Made by a program: the position numbers and the translations under genes. A DNA stretch of 43,808 nucleotides from Candidatus Rokuibacteriota bacterium (GTDB lineage: Bacteria; Methylomirabilota; Methylomirabilia; Rokubacteriales; CSP1-6): contig QHSP01000113.1 in assembly GCA_003220495.1 (NCBI GenBank), forward strand, positions 1-43,808, given 5' to 3'. Positions 23,168 to 29,986 of this stretch are shown here, one piece after another. Under the pieces are notes generated by a model. That model did not search any database. It saw nothing but the letters and a program-made list of their open reading frames with translations, and was not told where the DNA came from. Each line of letters starts with the position of its first letter. Position 1 is the stretch's first letter.

Positions 23168-23637
23168 CAGCGGGCCTCGGCGAGAACGCGCGCGGTGCGC
23201 TCGCGGGCGAAATCGCCGAGCCAGTCGGCGGTCTCGACGTCCTCGTACGTGATGGCGGCCGTCGGGCACGCCTCGGCGCAGGCCGGGGCGCCGCCGCAGA
23301 GGTTGCACTTGAAGGCCTTGCGCGTCGCCGGATCGTAGAACATCGTCCCGTAGGGGCAGGCGATCGTGCAGAGCTTGCAGCCGACGCACCGGTCGTCCTG
23401 GACGTCCTTGGCCCCGACGGCGCTGATCGTGATCGCGCCGACCGGGCAGGCCGTCATGCACCACCCCTCGGCACACTGCGTGCACGTGTACGGCGCGTAG
23501 GAGGTGTGACCCTCGAAGGGCGAGACACGGATCACGGACTTGGCGGGCTGGTAGTCGCCGGTCTGCATGTACGAGCACGCGAGCTCACAGCGCAGACAGC
23601 CCGTGCACTTCTCCGGATGGATCTTGAGAACCTTCAA
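23167..23637 (-). CDS. aorA: Polyferredoxin subunit (four [4Fe-4S] clusters) of the AOR complex
   Basis: 156 residues with 16 Cys in four cluster motifs: KCTGCLRCELAC (11-21), then TCTQCAEGWCMTACPVG, DDRCVGCKLCTIACPYG and KCNLCGGAPACAEACP. This layout (HycB/DmsB-like iron-sulfur subunit) is that of electron-transfer subunits. It likely wires the tungsten enzyme to the FAD protein. Its ATG overlaps the stop of the GYD protein by 4 nt, and the FAD protein start shares one base with its stop. The C-terminal ~30 residues (DWLGDFARERTARVLAEAR) are helical and could form a docking contact. Cytoplasmic, as no signal is seen. The symbol is by analogy to AorA. Confidence 0.87.
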   Translation of the reverse strand: MKVLKIHPEKCTGCLRCELACSYMQTGDYQPAKSVIRVSPFEGHTSYAPYTCTQCAEGWCMTACPVGAITISAVGAKDVQDDRCVGCKLCTIACPYGTMFYDPATRKAFKCNLCGGAPACAEACPTAAITYEDVETADWLGDFARERTARVLAEAR

Positions 23638-23957
23638 CGCTTCTTCCTTTCGCCGCGTCGGCGGGCGGTGCCGCGCTCGAGCCGGCCGATGAATTCGTCG
23701 AGGGGGATCGCCGGCATCGTCATACCGGCGACGCCGCCTCGAGCGCCGAGCTCGACCGACACGCGCGAGATCGTCGCGTTGTCCGGCGCCTCGATGATGG
23801 TGACGAAATCGTACGGGCCCAGGACCGCGTACTGGCCGACGACGCGGGCGCCCATGCGCTGCACGTCGGCGTTGACCTTGCGGATCCAGCCTGGCCGCCC
23901 GCGGAGGACCTTGCGCCCCGATTCGGACAGCGTGCTCAGCATGACGTACATCGCCAC
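23634..23957 (-). CDS. GYD domain protein
   Basis: 107 residues. MYVMLSTLSESGRKVL, then QYAVLGPYDFVTIIEAPD and a MTMPAIPLDEF ending fit the GYD family, a small ferredoxin-like alpha/beta dimer fold named for its Gly-Tyr-Asp motif (here GPYDF). Its function is unknown. The C-terminus (TARRRGERKKR) is very basic and disordered-looking. The ATG at 23957 has a GGAGGCC-type site upstream, and its stop overlaps the polyferredoxin start by 4 nt, so it is made with the AOR complex. An accessory role for the tungsten enzyme, such as assembly or aldehyde sensing, is inference only. Confidence 0.8.
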   Translation of the reverse strand: MAMYVMLSTLSESGRKVLRGRPGWIRKVNADVQRMGARVVGQYAVLGPYDFVTIIEAPDNATISRVSVELGARGGVAGMTMPAIPLDEFIGRLERGTARRRGERKKR

Positions 23958-23995
23958 GATGGCCTCCCTCGGCCGTTCACGCCCGGGTCAGCATA

Positions 23996-24898
23996 TCAGA
24001 CCGGTGATTCGCGGCTTGATGCTCTCAGAAACATATAGATCGACGAGAAGTCCTTCCGCCCGAATCCGTGCGACGAGGCCAGCCGGAGCGCCTGCTGGGC
24101 CGCCGGCGCCACGACGACCGGCACGCGCAGCTCGCGCGCGGCGTTGACGACCAGCCCGAGGTCCTTCGCCATCAGGTCGGTCGTGAAGCCCGGCGCGTAG
24201 TCGCGGCTCGAGGGCGCCTTGCCGACGAGCCCTGGCACCGGATGCATGTGCTCCATCACCCAGGTGTTGCCCGACGATTTGGAGATGACGTCGGTCAAGA
24301 TCTTTGGATCGACGCCGAATCCCTCGGCGATCCTGAACGCCTCGCTCACCGCCACGGCCGCGACACCCGCGACGAGGTTGTTGCAGAGCTTGGCGACCTC
24401 GCCGGCCCCGACCGGCCCGACGTGGATGATGTTGGCGCCCATCGCCGCCAGCACCGGACGCGCCTCCTCGAAGTCGCGCGCGTCGCCGCCGACCATGATG
24501 GCGAGCGTACCGTCCGTGGCCCGCGGCACGCCCCCGGACACCGGCGCGTCGATGAAGCGCGCGCCGCGCTTGGTCACCGCCTCCGCGACCCGCCGCGACA
24601 CGCTCGGATCGATCGTCGACATGTCGATGCAGAGGCGTCCGGCGCCGATGCCCTCCAGCACGCCGCCGGGGCCCAGGTAGGCCGCCTCGACGTGCGACGA
24701 CGACGGGAGGATCGTGACCACCAGCTCGCTGTCCCGCGCCGCCGCCGCGGACGACGCGGCACGCGTGGCGCCGGCCTTGACCGCGCCGGCCAGCGCGGGC
24801 TCGACGACGTCGTACGCGACGATCTGATGTCCGTGCTTGAGGAGGTTCGCCAGCATCGGCTGGCCCATCGCACCGATTCCGATGAATCCGATCTTCAT
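23996..24898 (-). CDS. 3-hydroxyisobutyrate dehydrogenase-family protein, first gene of the AOR operon
   Basis: 300 residues. MKIGFIGIGAMGQPMLANLL (GxGxxG Rossmann), then FIDAPVSGGVPRATDGTL, then VGAGEVAKLCNNLVAGVAA with the catalytic Lys, and a C-terminal helical domain (TTDLMAKDLGLVVNAARE). These define the beta-hydroxyacid dehydrogenase family, NAD(P) dependent. A GGAG ribosome site lies upstream of the ATG. The GYD gene begins 38 nt downstream on the same strand. Its presence ahead of an aldehyde-oxidising tungsten enzyme suggests a route hydroxyacid to semialdehyde to acid, which is inference. It is a paralogue of the 18906-19790 gene on the other side of the AOR genes. Confidence 0.87.
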   Translation of the reverse strand: MKIGFIGIGAMGQPMLANLLKHGHQIVAYDVVEPALAGAVKAGATRAASSAAAARDSELVVTILPSSSHVEAAYLGPGGVLEGIGAGRLCIDMSTIDPSVSRRVAEAVTKRGARFIDAPVSGGVPRATDGTLAIMVGGDARDFEEARPVLAAMGANIIHVGPVGAGEVAKLCNNLVAGVAAVAVSEAFRIAEGFGVDPKILTDVISKSSGNTWVMEHMHPVPGLVGKAPSSRDYAPGFTTDLMAKDLGLVVNAARELRVPVVVAPAAQQALRLASSHGFGRKDFSSIYMFLRASSRESPV

Positions 24899-24969
24899 GG
24901 AGACTCCTTCGTCGCCGGCAGCGCGTCGCGATGATGTCGAGAGACCGCGAAACGACGTCGCGCCCGAGC

Positions 24970-24975
24970 TATGAT
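24970..24975 (+). promoter_or_regulatory. Candidate leaderless -10 element of the DMT transporter gene
   Basis: TATGAT (five of six), then exactly 6 nt, then GTG 24982 at the predicted +1. No good -35 is visible at 16-18 nt. Confidence 0.35.
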
Positions 24976-24981
24976 CGCGGG

Positions 24982-25887
24982 GTGCATCGAGCCCGTCAAG
25001 CCCCCCGGACCGTCGCGGGTCTGGTCCTCATCGCGCTCGCGGCGATCTCGTGGGGCACGAGCGGCTCGGTGATGACCGTGCTCGCCGAGCGCGCCGCGGC
25101 GAGCCCCCTGCTGGTCGGCGTGGCGCGGCTGTGGCTCGCCGCGATCCTCCTGGTGCTCGCGACGGCGGTCGCGGCGCGACCCTTCGCCATCGCGAAGGGT
25201 GATCGCTGGCGCTGTCTCGGGATGGGCGCGTGCATGGCCGCGTACCAGGCCGCGTACTTCACCGCCGTCACGCTCGGCGGCATCGCGGTCGTGGCGCTCG
25301 TCGCGATCTGCTCCGCCCCGCTCATGATCGCGGCGCTCGCGCCGTGGCTGCTCGGCGAGCGGCTGGCACCGCGTGTGCGCGGCGCGCTCGGGCTGGGCGT
25401 GCTGGGCACCGCGCTGCTGGTGGCGTCCCCGCCAGCGGCGCTGGACCTCTCGAACCGATTTCTGGGCGGCGTGCTGCTGGCGTTCGTGGCGGGTCTCGCG
25501 TACGCGCTCTACGTGCTCGCGGCGAAAGCGACGCTCAGGCGCTCGGCGCCGCTGCCCACGACCGCGCTGACGTTCACCATCGGCGCGTTTCTCCTGTCGC
25601 CGGCCCTCTTCTGGACCGATGGGCCGCTGACCCAGCTCGCACTCGGCTGGCCGTGGCTGCTCTATCTCGGAGGCGTGGCGACGGCGGGCGCGTACGCGAT
25701 CTATACGATCGGGCTCCGGCGGGTGCCGGCATCGGTCGCCGGCGTCACGACGTTGCTCGAGCCGCTGACCGCCACGATCCTCGGCGTGGCGCTCTTCGGC
25801 GAGCGGCTCGGCAACTCCGGGGCCGTGGGCGCAGTGCTCCTGGTCAGCGCGCTCGGGCTGTTGCTCGCCGACCGCGGCTCACCGTGA
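24982..25887 (+). CDS. EamA/DMT-family transporter
   Basis: ~301 residues, highly hydrophobic, with about ten predicted transmembrane helices in two EamA repeats: the first starts AGLVLIALAAISWGTSGSVM, the second near ALAYVLAAK-like residues ~175. The second ends with VTTLLEPLTATILGVALFGE, a classic EamA signature. Such proteins export amino acids, metabolites or drugs; the cargo is unknown. Start: GTG 24982 places the first helix 12 residues in and sits at +1 of a -10-like TATGAT. In-frame ATGs at 24931/24934 would add 17 charged residues and crowd the divergent gene. The stop is 9 nt from the stop of the convergent selenoprotein gene. Confidence 0.88.
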   Translation: MHRARQAPRTVAGLVLIALAAISWGTSGSVMTVLAERAAASPLLVGVARLWLAAILLVLATAVAARPFAIAKGDRWRCLGMGACMAAYQAAYFTAVTLGGIAVVALVAICSAPLMIAALAPWLLGERLAPRVRGALGLGVLGTALLVASPPAALDLSNRFLGGVLLAFVAGLAYALYVLAAKATLRRSAPLPTTALTFTIGAFLLSPALFWTDGPLTQLALGWPWLLYLGGVATAGAYAIYTIGLRRVPASVAGVTTLLEPLTATILGVALFGERLGNSGAVGAVLLVSALGLLLADRGSP

Positions 25888-25896
25888 TGGGGAGCG

Positions 25897-27546
25897 TCAG
25901 ATCGGACGGATCGGGCGCGACACCGCGCGACTGAACGTGCAGTTCGGGACGACCGCCGAGTGCTTGCCCGGCCCCCCGGCGACGATCACCATCACGTCCT
26001 CGGGCGACGGGACTTGCGGCAGCAAGGCGTCGTCGTCGGTGACCGCGTGCATCCAGCGCGGCCAGTCCTGGATACCCCACATCCCGCCGAGCTTCAGCGT
26101 GCGCAGCGGCAGGCGCGCGTTCTCGAACACGAAGCGCTGGACGTCGGCGCGGCTCAATCCGTCGCCCGCGATCGTCCTGGCGTGCTCCGGCCCCAGCACG
26201 ATCAAGATCTGGCTCTGCGACAAGTACCAGCCGACGTTCGAGCCGAGCGAGACGGCCGTGTCGGCCACCGTCGCGAGAATGCCGGCCGCGGTCGTCGAGA
26301 CGTGATCGTTCACGTTGTGCGGCGGCTCGCCGCCGAAGACGGTGACGACGTTGTCCTCGTGGAGCGCGCCCCACGGCGACGCGTCCGCGCGCTCGGCGAT
26401 GCAGTACGAGAATTTCGCGGGGCTCCCCTGGGTCGCCATATCGTGACGGCCCGGCCAGGCGCCGCCGACGTTCAGCAGGATGAGCCGGATCGCGCGGCCG
26501 ATCGTCGCGTTGCCGCGGAAGCCGGGGCCGAAGCACCCACTGCCCGAGTGCACGCCGAGCTCGGCCGCGATGGGGCCGTGGACGATCAGGAGCGGCGCGA
26601 CCGAGTGCGTCGTCGCCTGCACGCCGTACAGGTTGAACGATGGATCGAGCATCGCCTCGACCGCGGCGACGACGAGCGGAAACGCGGCGGGCTCGCAGCC
26701 GGCCATCACCGCGTTGACCGCCAGCTTCTCGAGCGTCGCCAGGCGCCAGAGCGGCGGCATCGCCCCGAGCGAGCGGTCGCCGGACGCGCCGCCGAGCATG
26801 GCCAGCACGCGCGCCTCGGTCGGCGGCACGATCGGCAAGCCGTCGCACCACTGCCGCTCGCAGAAGGCTGCGAGCACGGCTTCCGGCGTATCGTCGATTG
26901 TAGCGGGGTCTGTTGTAGCGGGGTCCGTGAGGTCGGCTTGGACCGCGAGTGGCCTGAGAGAGGTGCTTGCCGGCTCCGCACGCCCGGTCTCGGCCGGGTC
27001 GGTGCTTTTGATTCGGGGCGCCTGTCCTAGCAGTGCGCTGATCTGGTCGACGGCCTGGCGGGCTCTTCGGGCGATGCCCTCGCTACGCTCGCCGCCGAGC
27101 GGGTGCTCGATTGCGACCATAGGCAGTCCGGTGACGCCGAGGGCGCGCATCTCGCTCTGGGCGAGCCCCTGGAATACCGTCGTGCCGATGACCGCGCTCG
27201 GCGTTCCCGCCTTCGCCAGCTCGATGGCGTCGTGGAGACTCCACGACGTGCAGGACCCTCAGTCAGCCGAGCCGGCGAAGACGACGTCGCAGTCCTTTGC
27301 CAGGCCCCCCAGAATCTCTGGAGCGGCCGGAGTGGCGGCGTTGGCCTTGCGGCGCCGGATGACGGCCTTGACCCCGTGCTCGGCGGAGAGAATCGCGCCG
27401 ATCTCGTCGGCGAGCAGGTCGAAGTTCGCCTTCCGGTTGTCGATGAAGCCGACCGTACGGCCGGCCAGCGATCCAGGCAGCGGCGGAACGCTCACGGCGT
27501 CGGCGGCGGCCACACCGACGGGACTCAGGACGCGAATTTGGCTCAT
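25897..27546 (-). CDS. UGSC-family selenoprotein fused to a conserved C-terminal domain (TGA read as Sec)
   Basis: 549 residues if TGA 27261-27259 is read as selenocysteine. The frame is open on both sides. Residue 96 (Sec) is followed by Gly-Ser-Cys (Cys99), the U-G-S-C motif that names this family, then TSWSLHDAIELAKAG and further conserved sequence to ~175. The N-terminal domain begins at MSQIRVLSPVG (ATG 27546). A Pro/Thr linker (~176-220) joins a ~330-residue domain starting ERQWCDGLPIVPPTEARV; it has Gly-rich motifs (GSGCFGPGFRGNATIG, GGDGxxR-like AGDGLSRADV) and an unknown function. A perfect SECIS-like hairpin follows the TGA. A Sec/Cys pair suggests thiol redox or peroxide-type chemistry. 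Standard gene calling would split it at 27150/27259. Its ATG overlaps the small upstream gene. Confidence 0.85.
26898..26925. repeat. 15-bp tandem duplication in the linker coding region
   Basis: TTGTAGCGGGGTC occurs at 26898-26910 and 26913-26925 (period 15). It encodes two copies of an Asp-Pro-Ala-Thr unit in the linker between the UGSC domain and the C-terminal domain. Confidence 0.7.
27228..27261 (-). promoter_or_regulatory. Bacterial SECIS-like hairpin after the in-frame TGA
   Basis: On the minus strand, TGA (27261-27259) is followed by 10 nt and then by CGTCGTGGA (27248-27240), loop GTC, TCCACGACG (27236-27228): a perfect 9-bp stem. The loop starts 19 nt after the TGA and its first base is G, as in known bSECIS elements that bind SelB. 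Confidence 0.75.
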
Positions 27547-27761
27547 GACGTTCTCCGTTTGACCCCGGTGGATCGGGCGAGCAGTCGCCCCAGACTCTCG
27601 TGCAGCTCGGCCAGGACCGTGCGCTTGATCTCGACCGTGACCGACTCGACGGGCTCCGGGTTGCCCTCCCGATGAATGATCAGCGAGCCCACGAACTTCT
27701 CGGCGCGCTCGTCGGTGGCCGCCAGGCCCCGCAAGGTGAGAATTTCCCACGCCTCCGTCAT
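27543..27761 (-). CDS. Small conserved-looking partner of the UGSC selenoprotein
   Basis: 72 residues, not recognised as a named family. MTEAWEILTLRGLAATDERA, then FVGSLIIHREGNPEPVESVT and a C-terminal helix VEIKRTVLAELHESLGRLLA give a small alpha/beta protein with a basic tail (STGVKRRTS). No Cys, no membrane segment. Its stop overlaps the selenoprotein ATG by 4 nt (ATGA), so the two are translated together. The ATG sits exactly 6 nt after TAAGAT and has no Shine-Dalgarno, so the message is probably leaderless. The divergent kinase gene starts 17 nt away. A regulatory or assembly role for the selenoprotein is inference from coupling. Confidence 0.7.
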   Translation of the reverse strand: MTEAWEILTLRGLAATDERAEKFVGSLIIHREGNPEPVESVTVEIKRTVLAELHESLGRLLARSTGVKRRTS

Positions 27762-27772
27762 GGGGCTATCTT
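27744..27772 (+). promoter_or_regulatory. Leaderless promoter of the FGGY kinase gene
   Basis: TTCCCA (27744-27749), 17 nt, TATCTT (27767-27772), 6 nt, then GTG 27779 at +1. The -10 overlaps that of the divergent small gene. Confidence 0.5.
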
Positions 27773-27773
27773 A
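27768..27773 (-). promoter_or_regulatory. Leaderless -10 element of the selenoprotein operon
   Basis: Minus strand TAAGAT, exactly 6 nt, then ATG 27761. It overlaps the plus-strand TATCTT by five bases, so the two promoters cannot both hold RNA polymerase at once. The -35 match is poor. Confidence 0.4.
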
Positions 27774-27778
27774 ACTCA

Positions 27779-29221
27779 GTGGTCATCGCGCTCGACGTTG
27801 GGACCTCGTCCGCGCGGGCCGCGTTTTACGACGGCCAAGGTCGGCCGATCGCAGGGCGCTCCCACCAGGTGCAGTACACCCCGAGGCTCACCCGGGACGG
27901 CGGCGTCGAGCACGACCCGGATCGACTGCTGGAGGCGGTGGTCGCGTGCCTGGACGCTATTCATCCAAACAGGCCTCCCGAGGAAACCCGCGCGGTCGGT
28001 GTGGCGACATTCTGGCATGGGCTTCTCGGTTTCGATTCGGGCGGGCATCCGATCACGCCCATATATATGTGGGCCGACACTCGAAGCTTCGCCGAGGCCC
28101 AGGTGCTTCGCTCGGCGCTCGACGACGAAGCGGTTCACGCACGCACCGGCTGCCACCTGCACTCGTCGTACTGGCCCGCCAAGCTGCGGTGGCTCGCCCG
28201 CGAGCAACCCACCGAGTCCGGTCGCGTGAAGCGATGGGGCTCGTTCGGCGAATTCCTCGAGCTCAAGCTGTTTGGGGAGACAAGGACGAGCGTCTCGATG
28301 GCGTCCGGTACCGGCCTCCTCGACCAGGCGACCTCGCGATGGGACCCCGAGGCGCTGGCCGCGGCCGAGGTGGACGAGCACCGACTCTTTCCCCTCAGCG
28401 ATCGGACCGACCCGCGGCGTGGTCTGCGCGCCCCGTGGGCCAGTCGATGGCCGGCGCTCCGAACCGCGACGTGGTTCCCGGCTGTCGGCGACGGAGCGGC
28501 CAGCAACGTCGGGTCCGACTGCGTCGACCCCACGCGTATTGCTCTGAACGTGGGCACGTCGGCGGCGCTCCGGGTCGTGACTCGTCAGCCGCCCACCCCG
28601 CCGCACGGACTCTGGCGCTACCGCGTCGACCGTAGCCATGCGATCGTGGGAGGTGCGACCTCGGAGGGCGGTAACATTTATGCGTGGTCTCGCCAGGTAC
28701 TGCGGCTCGGGAGCGACGAGGAGGTCGAAGCCGCCCTGGCCGCGTTGCCGCCGGACGGTCACGGCCTCACGATCCTCCCTCACCTGGCGGGCGAACGGGC
28801 GCCGGGCTGGCGCGATGGACGGAAGGGCGCGATCAGCGGGCTTCGCCTGGACACGAGCGCCGTCGACATCGTCCGAGCCGCGCTGGAGTCGGTCGCCCTT
28901 CGCCTCGCGGTCGTGTATCGCCTCCTGGCGCCCTGCGCGTCGGACGGGCACACGATCGTCGCCTCGGGCGCGGCGCTCGGGCGCTCGCGCGTCTGGACTC
29001 AGATGATCACGGATGCGATCGGACGGCCGATCACGTGGTCGGTCGAGCCCGAGGCGACCAGCCGAGGCGCCGCCGTGCTCGCGCTCGAGGCGCTCAGGGC
29101 TCTGCCCGATCTGTCGTCGGCGCGCCGGCCCACGGGAGAAACTTTCGTGCCCCAAAAGGCACATCATGTTCGATACCTCGAAGCGCTCGAACGCCAGCGC
29201 CGGCTGGACGAGAGGGTATGA
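27779..29221 (+). CDS. FGGY-family carbohydrate kinase (gluconate-kinase-like)
   Basis: 480 residues. Two actin-like domains: VIALDVGTSSARAAFYDGQG (phosphate 1) at the N-terminus, YMWADTRSFAEA for the substrate region, ALNVGTSAALRVV for phosphate 2 at ~255, and IVASGAALGRSRVWTQMITD for the adenosine motif near the end. FGGY kinases phosphorylate sugars or sugar acids. The direct downstream neighbours are 6-phosphogluconolactonase and glucose-6-phosphate dehydrogenase, so a gluconate kinase yielding 6-phosphogluconate is plausible; xylulokinase is the alternative. The start is GTG 27779, at the +1 of a leaderless promoter with no ribosome site. The last codons overlap a -10-like element of pgl. 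Confidence 0.87.
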   Translation: MVIALDVGTSSARAAFYDGQGRPIAGRSHQVQYTPRLTRDGGVEHDPDRLLEAVVACLDAIHPNRPPEETRAVGVATFWHGLLGFDSGGHPITPIYMWADTRSFAEAQVLRSALDDEAVHARTGCHLHSSYWPAKLRWLAREQPTESGRVKRWGSFGEFLELKLFGETRTSVSMASGTGLLDQATSRWDPEALAAAEVDEHRLFPLSDRTDPRRGLRAPWASRWPALRTATWFPAVGDGAASNVGSDCVDPTRIALNVGTSAALRVVTRQPPTPPHGLWRYRVDRSHAIVGGATSEGGNIYAWSRQVLRLGSDEEVEAALAALPPDGHGLTILPHLAGERAPGWRDGRKGAISGLRLDTSAVDIVRAALESVALRLAVVYRLLAPCASDGHTIVASGAALGRSRVWTQMITDAIGRPITWSVEPEATSRGAAVLALEALRALPDLSSARRPTGETFVPQKAHHVRYLEALERQRRLDERV

Positions 29222-29222
29222 T
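29217..29222 (+). promoter_or_regulatory. Possible internal leaderless -10 element before pgl
   Basis: TATGAT, exactly 6 nt, then ATG 29229. It overlaps the kinase stop codon (TGA within TATGAT) and has no -35, so chance is possible. Confidence 0.25.
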
Positions 29223-29228
29223 CTGATC

Positions 29229-29984
29229 ATGGCCTCCGACGCGACTCTGACCGTATGCGCAGATCCCGCAGCGCTTGCCGAAACCGCCGCCAACCTCCTC
29301 ATCGACGTCGCGAGCGAAGCCGTCAGAGAGCGCGGCCGATTCATGCTGTGTCTCGCCGGCGGCGAGACGCCGCGCAAGACCTACGCGCTCCTGGCGCTTC
29401 CCGCGTTCAGCGAGCGAGTGCGCTGGGATCGGACGTGGGTGTTCTTCGGCGACGAGCGGGTCGTCCCGCCGGATCACGCGGAGTCGAACTACCGGATGGC
29501 GCACGAGACGCTGCTGTCGCGCGTCCCGATTCCGCCAGCGCAGATCGTCAGAATGCGCGGCGAGGACGCCGACGCCGAGTCCGCCGCCGCCGCGTACGCC
29601 GCGTCGCTGAACGAGGTCTTCGGCACCCGGCGCGGCGAGCTGCCGCGCTTCGATCTCGTGCTCCTCGGCCTCGGCGTCGACGGACACACGGCGTCTCTGT
29701 TCCCGGGCTCGCCGGTGCTTCGAGAGGTCTTCCGCACCGTCGCCGCGGTGCACGTCACCGCGGCCCAGATCCCGCAGCGGCTGACGCTCACGTTCCCCGT
29801 GCTCAACGCGGCCGCGCGCGTGATCTTCCTGGTCGCGGGCGCCGAGAAGGCGAAGATCGTCAAGGCGGTGCTCTCCGATCAGGCCATGCTGCCCGCCGCG
29901 ATGATCCGACCGACCGAGGGCGAGCTGATCTGGCTGGCCGATCGGGCAGCGGCAGCGCTCCATCCGATCGGCGGGGCTCGGTAA
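29229..29984 (+). CDS. pgl: 6-phosphogluconolactonase
   Basis: 251 residues. It matches the DevB/Pgl type: FMLCLAGGETPRKTYALLA near residue 40, WVFFGDERVVPPDHAESNY (substrate phosphate site), then FDLVLLGLGVDGHTASLFPG with the catalytic His in GxDGHTASLFPG. It hydrolyses 6-phosphogluconolactone in the oxidative pentose phosphate pathway, and its partner enzyme Zwf starts 2 nt after its stop. The ATG at 29229 gives the usual N-terminus (upstream in-frame sequence belongs to the kinase gene in another frame). No strong Shine-Dalgarno; a -10-like TATGAT precedes it by 6 nt. Cytoplasmic. Confidence 0.93.
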   Translation: MASDATLTVCADPAALAETAANLLIDVASEAVRERGRFMLCLAGGETPRKTYALLALPAFSERVRWDRTWVFFGDERVVPPDHAESNYRMAHETLLSRVPIPPAQIVRMRGEDADAESAAAAYAASLNEVFGTRRGELPRFDLVLLGLGVDGHTASLFPGSPVLREVFRTVAAVHVTAAQIPQRLTLTFPVLNAAARVIFLVAGAEKAKIVKAVLSDQAMLPAAMIRPTEGELIWLADRAAAALHPIGGAR

Positions 29985-29986
29985 CG

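Noticed and set aside
20112-23338. Long plus-strand open frames opposite the AOR and FAD genes
   Set aside because: No domain signatures, strong compositional bias, and overlap with clearly real coupled genes on the minus strand.
24931-24981. ATG 24931 as start of the DMT transporter
   Set aside because: It adds a charged, unconserved leader and leaves almost no room for divergent promoters; GTG 24982 fits the topology and a -10 element. Not fully excluded.
27150-27259. Reading the two halves of the UGSC gene as two separate genes or as a pseudogene with a nonsense mutation
   Set aside because: The TGA sits exactly at the U of a U-G-S-C motif and is followed by a SECIS-like hairpin; the downstream sequence up to 27150 is conserved-looking and lacks a start signal.
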